Origin: an uncultured Eubacteriales bacterium
GTDB taxonomy: Bacteria > Bacillota > Clostridia > Lachnospirales > Lachnospiraceae
Assembly: GCA_900548855.1 (NCBI GenBank)
Contig: URMF01000011.1
Location: 1-64,000, forward strand
DNA length: 64,000 nucleotides
Reading direction: 5' to 3'
In this document: one piece after another, positions 61,938-64,000 of the stretch
Numbering within the stretch: the stretch's first letter is position 1
Layout: the number at the start of each line of letters is the position of its first letter
Notes under the pieces: model-generated
What the model was told of the DNA's origin: nothing
Database searches by the model: none
What the model saw: the letters and a program-made list of their open reading frames with translations, nothing else
Made by a program: the position numbers and the translations under genes

Positions 61938-62028
61938 GGAATTATATCATAATTTTAACTTTGTTATGGTTATATTTTACTCTTTCCAAATATCTTATTC
62001 ATCGTATTTCACAGCACTATAAACCTAA

Positions 62029-62067
62029 TTAAAAATCCCGCAGCCGGATACGGCAACAGGATTTTTT
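62029..62067 (-). terminator. Terminator of the nitroreductase gene
   Basis: On the minus strand AAAATCCTGTTGCCG pairs with the GGCTGCGGGATTTT arm, with a short loop and a T run. It begins about 20 bp after the nitroreductase stop codon. Confidence 0.8.
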
Positions 62068-62088
62068 ACTTCAGTATGAATTTCTATT

Positions 62089-62754
62089 TTATTCCCACTG
62101 GAACACATCTTTCCCGGCACCGATTTCAAAATGGTATCTGACAATGCCAAGGTCAAGCTTTGTGTAAAAGCCTTTTCCCGCTTTTACCGTTACCTTATTT
62201 CCATCCAGCATAAACATGAATTTCTGCTGGTTCATTGCCGTAGGTGCGAGCAGAGCCGCTTCTACGCCGCTTTTAAACCAGTCCGGCATCTCCCCGTCTG
62301 TCTTTACCACTTCCGAAACGGTCTTGGATTTATGGGGGATTCCCTGCGTTTCACCATATCCAATCGAAATGACAACACACAGTTTTTCGCCCTCGTCAAT
62401 AGAAAACGCTGTTTTTACCTTGCTGTAGGTCATTGCCACCCAGCAAGTATTAAGACCGAGCTGCTGTGCCTTTAACACCAGCCGCTCCCCATAATAACCG
62501 CATTTCTCATCCAGTTCGGAATCTTTTTTTCCAATCAATGCGATATAGTTCCTCACACCACTGAATTTTCCGTAATGCGCCATAAAGCCGTCAAAGGCTT
62601 TCGGCTCATCCATGACAAGCTGGATGTGCAGGCCGCTCTCCTGATTGCAGGCGTCAATTTCAGCCCGCATCGCCGAAACCGCCTCCGCGCTTAATGGTTG
62701 ATTCCTGTACTGCCGTACACTGTGGCGTTCTTTCATTGCTTCTGTCAGATTCAT
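62089..62754 (-). CDS. Nitroreductase-family protein
   Basis: 221 residues. The family start is clear (AMKERHSVRQYRNQPL). The flavin-binding stretch near CGYYGERLVLKAQQLGLNTCWVAM and VISIGYGETQG is typical, and APTAMNQQKFMF near residue 185 belongs to the C-terminal half. Such enzymes reduce nitro compounds or quinones with NAD(P)H and FMN. It lies 24 bp downstream of the ArsR gene, which probably regulates it. Confidence 0.9.
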   Translation of the reverse strand: MNLTEAMKERHSVRQYRNQPLSAEAVSAMRAEIDACNQESGLHIQLVMDEPKAFDGFMAHYGKFSGVRNYIALIGKKDSELDEKCGYYGERLVLKAQQLGLNTCWVAMTYSKVKTAFSIDEGEKLCVVISIGYGETQGIPHKSKTVSEVVKTDGEMPDWFKSGVEAALLAPTAMNQQKFMFMLDGNKVTVKAGKGFYTKLDLGIVRYHFEIGAGKDVFQWE

Positions 62755-62778
62755 CTTTACATTACCTCCGCTATATAA

Positions 62779-63141
62779 TCATTCAATTTTCCCACTCCTG
62801 TCCGGCAGCTTCTCCATAACCTGCCTTGCGTGTTCCAGCATATGGATGAGGCGGTTCATGGCTTCTGTATCCGCATCAAAATAATAATAATTTTTCGTCC
62901 CTTCCCGGCGCATCTTCAAAATTCCTGCATCCTTTAGTATTTGAAGATGAAGGGATACAGCGGGGCGGGATAAATTCGTCATTTCTGTGATTGCCCCGAC
63001 CCGGACGCCGCCGCATTCTCCCATTTTCATCATTTCAAGGATTAGATGCTGGCGGTTTTCATCACCCAATGCCAGTAAAATCTTCCGGCAGCCTTCAAAT
63101 TCCTCCGAAAGCTGCTGAATCTGCGCTTTATATCCAGGCAT
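62779..63141 (-). CDS. ArsR-family transcriptional regulator
   Basis: About 120 residues from the ATG at 63141; an in-frame GTG three codons earlier is possible. The winged helix is clear (LLALGDENRQHLILEMMK, SRPAVSLHLQILKDAGIL, RREGTKNYYYF). No CxCxxC metal site lies on the recognition helix, so metal sensing is not supported. It may respond to a redox or organic signal. It is the first gene of the unit with the nitroreductase. A TATAAT (minus strand, near 63181-63176) lies about 35 bp upstream. Confidence 0.88.
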   Translation of the reverse strand: MPGYKAQIQQLSEEFEGCRKILLALGDENRQHLILEMMKMGECGGVRVGAITEMTNLSRPAVSLHLQILKDAGILKMRREGTKNYYYFDADTEAMNRLIHMLEHARQVMEKLPDRSGKIE

Positions 63142-63188
63142 AGTCTCCACCTCTTTCCGTTCATCTGTTCAAACTATTATACTATAGA

Positions 63189-63671
63189 GTGGTGAATTTT
63201 TTTCAATGGGAAAGAAAATCAAAACGAATCATTTTTGTTGAAGGCGGTGCCGACCAAATTTCCATCACGGATGCGGCATTACTACAGAAATTAATTGATG
63301 GTATTATCGCCAGCTACTTAGCCAGTCAGCCAAAGCGAAATAAGCTTACCATTGAGTTAAAGGAATTTGAAACGGGCGAATATCTTTCCTGGTTTGTAAC
63401 GTCACAGGCAGCAAACAAGGTAACGGTTACATTACGGGATGATAAAACACAATATTTTTCAGAAAGCAAGGATACTACTAACATTGAACCGCCGTTAGCC
63501 GTTGGAAGCAATCGCTATGTCGGAAAGAATCTTGTTCTGGAAATATCGATTCCACAATCAGATGAAATTCGTCCACTACCTGCAATGCATACAATCATCA
63601 GCGATACAGGAAAAGTACTGGGGCATTCTTTTACCTGTTGCGGCGAGGACTGGTATATCATAGTCAGGTAA
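63189..63671 (+). CDS. Unassigned small protein, possibly truncated at the 5' end
   Basis: A 160-codon frame, with no ribosome site and only GTG starts near the front. It reads FFQWERKSKRIIFVEGGADQISITD and ends CCGEDWYIIVR, with a strand-rich middle (KLTIELKEFETGEYLSWFVTSQ, NRYVGKNLVLEISIPQ). No ATG is available near the N-terminus. A clean terminator follows on the plus strand. The frame has coding character, but the front looks lost or starts at a GTG. Family not recognised. Confidence 0.5.
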   Translation: MVNFFQWERKSKRIIFVEGGADQISITDAALLQKLIDGIIASYLASQPKRNKLTIELKEFETGEYLSWFVTSQAANKVTVTLRDDKTQYFSESKDTTNIEPPLAVGSNRYVGKNLVLEISIPQSDEIRPLPAMHTIISDTGKVLGHSFTCCGEDWYIIVR

Positions 63672-63699
63672 TTCCAATTTACAATATATAGTATGATTT

Positions 63700-63743
63700 A
63701 ATCCCCTTTGCTATAGTAGCGAGTTGCACAAAGGGGATTTTTA
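63700..63743 (+). terminator. Terminator after the plus-strand gene
   Basis: AATCCCCTTTG and CAAAGGGGATT form a perfect 11-bp stem followed by TTTT on the plus strand, 30 bp after the stop codon. It could also act on the minus strand, for the genes that run in from the right edge. Confidence 0.85.
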
Positions 63744-63770
63744 TCATCGTTTTCTATGTTGTTTTTATGC

Positions 63771-63842
63771 TTACTTTTTCTTTCTTAAACAAAGCGTATC
63801 TCTGTCATTCAAAAAACGATTTGTTACTGTTACCAGATACAT
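63771..63842 (-). CDS. Possible 23-residue peptide
   Basis: A short frame MYLVTVTNRFLNDRDTLC ending in a basic RKKK tail, with a good ribosome site (GGAAAGGAG) before its ATG. It directly follows the DUF1963 gene. It may be a genuine small peptide, or the 5' end of a gene that has lost the rest. Confidence 0.3.
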   Translation of the reverse strand: MYLVTVTNRFLNDRDTLCLRKKK

Positions 63843-63874
63843 TTTTCTCTCCTTTCCGATTATTCATACCGTAA

Positions 63875-64000
63875 TTAACAACAGTCCCAGCTATACAGTA
63901 CATCGCCAAAATCCAGCTTCGCAAGCTTTTTACTGTTTATAAAGAAAGCACCGACACCTGCATCGCCCCACAGTATACGCCACTTATCATTCCAGATATC
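63875..64000 (-). CDS. DUF1963 (YwqG-like) protein, 5' end missing
   Basis: The last 41 codons of a gene that enters from the right edge. The visible end contains WGDAGVGAFFI and LDFGDVLYSWDCC, the C-terminal signature of the DUF1963/YwqG family, whose function is not established. The stop codon is TAA at 63877-63875. The front of the gene lies outside the window. Confidence 0.75.
   Translation of the reverse strand, partial: DIWNDKWRILWGDAGVGAFFINSKKLAKLDFGDVLYSWDCC

Noticed and set aside
63724..63942. A 72-codon plus-strand frame at the right end
   Set aside because: It overlaps the terminator and is antisense to the DUF1963 3' end, whose C-terminal signature is clear.
1..64000. CRISPR arrays, tRNA or rRNA genes, insertion sequences
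   Set aside because: No regularly spaced direct repeats, no cloverleaf sequence and no transposase motif were seen; absence by eye is not proof.

Overview
The window reads as low-to-moderate GC Firmicutes chromosome, most likely an anaerobic gut Clostridia of the Lachnospiraceae type. Evidence: strong AGGAGG ribosome sites, TTGACA/TATAAT promoters, a Firmicutes L10 leader, an anaerobic cobalt/cobalamin operon behind a B12 riboswitch, and many large exported proteins and lipoproteins. Almost everything lies on the minus strand. Only the FliD-like gene at 24445 and the small gene at 63189 are on the plus strand. I see no tRNA, rRNA, CRISPR array or recognisable transposase.

Layout. 1-3.8 kb: cobalt operon cbiQ-cbiO-cbiM-cbiN-cbiK (the last cut by the window edge), headed by a cobalamin riboswitch with its own terminator. 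4.0-8.2 kb: a two-component system with a membrane protein on either side (one carries a frameshift), then two small repeat-containing proteins. 8.4-15.9 kb: rpoC and rpoB with a promoter and a structured leader of about 240 nt. 16.3-22.9 kb: a five-gene exporter/solute-binding cassette headed by a small secreted protein, plus an HD phosphohydrolase. This block separates rpoBC from rplJL (23.1-24.0 kb), which are usually adjacent. 24.4-27.1 kb: an orphan FliD-like gene and a CmpB-type membrane protein.

The centrepiece is 27.2-54.8 kb, a run of about 23 minus-strand genes behind a TTGACA-17-TATATT promoter. It encodes an unusual type VII (WXG100/EssC) secretion locus. Core: an FHA-bearing FtsK/SpoIIIE ATPase of the EssC class, an EsaB/YukD ubiquitin-like protein, five WXG100 proteins and a related sixth helical protein. 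A Ser/Thr phosphorylation module is built in: a transmembrane kinase with an intact active site, a PP2C phosphatase, an ETTVL-motif membrane protein and several FHA proteins. Two membrane-anchored trypsin-like proteases of the same architecture flank the locus: one keeps its triad, the other has lost the His and Ser. There is also a probable substrate with a DUF4176 partner and a membrane partner, a LytTR regulator, two large surface proteins and a lipoprotein zinc-peptidase. I see no EsaA, EssA or EssB. The kinase has EssB-like topology and may take that role; this is inference.

55.2-63.2 kb: a redox/efflux island with a MATE exporter, an exported SUMF1-flavodoxin fusion, a DUF4405 membrane protein, a flavodoxin lipoprotein, a MerR remnant, a LysR regulator, a thioredoxin-reductase-like flavoprotein without the CxxC pair, a nitroreductase and an ArsR regulator. 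The window closes with a small gene lacking a normal start and the 3' end of a DUF1963 gene.
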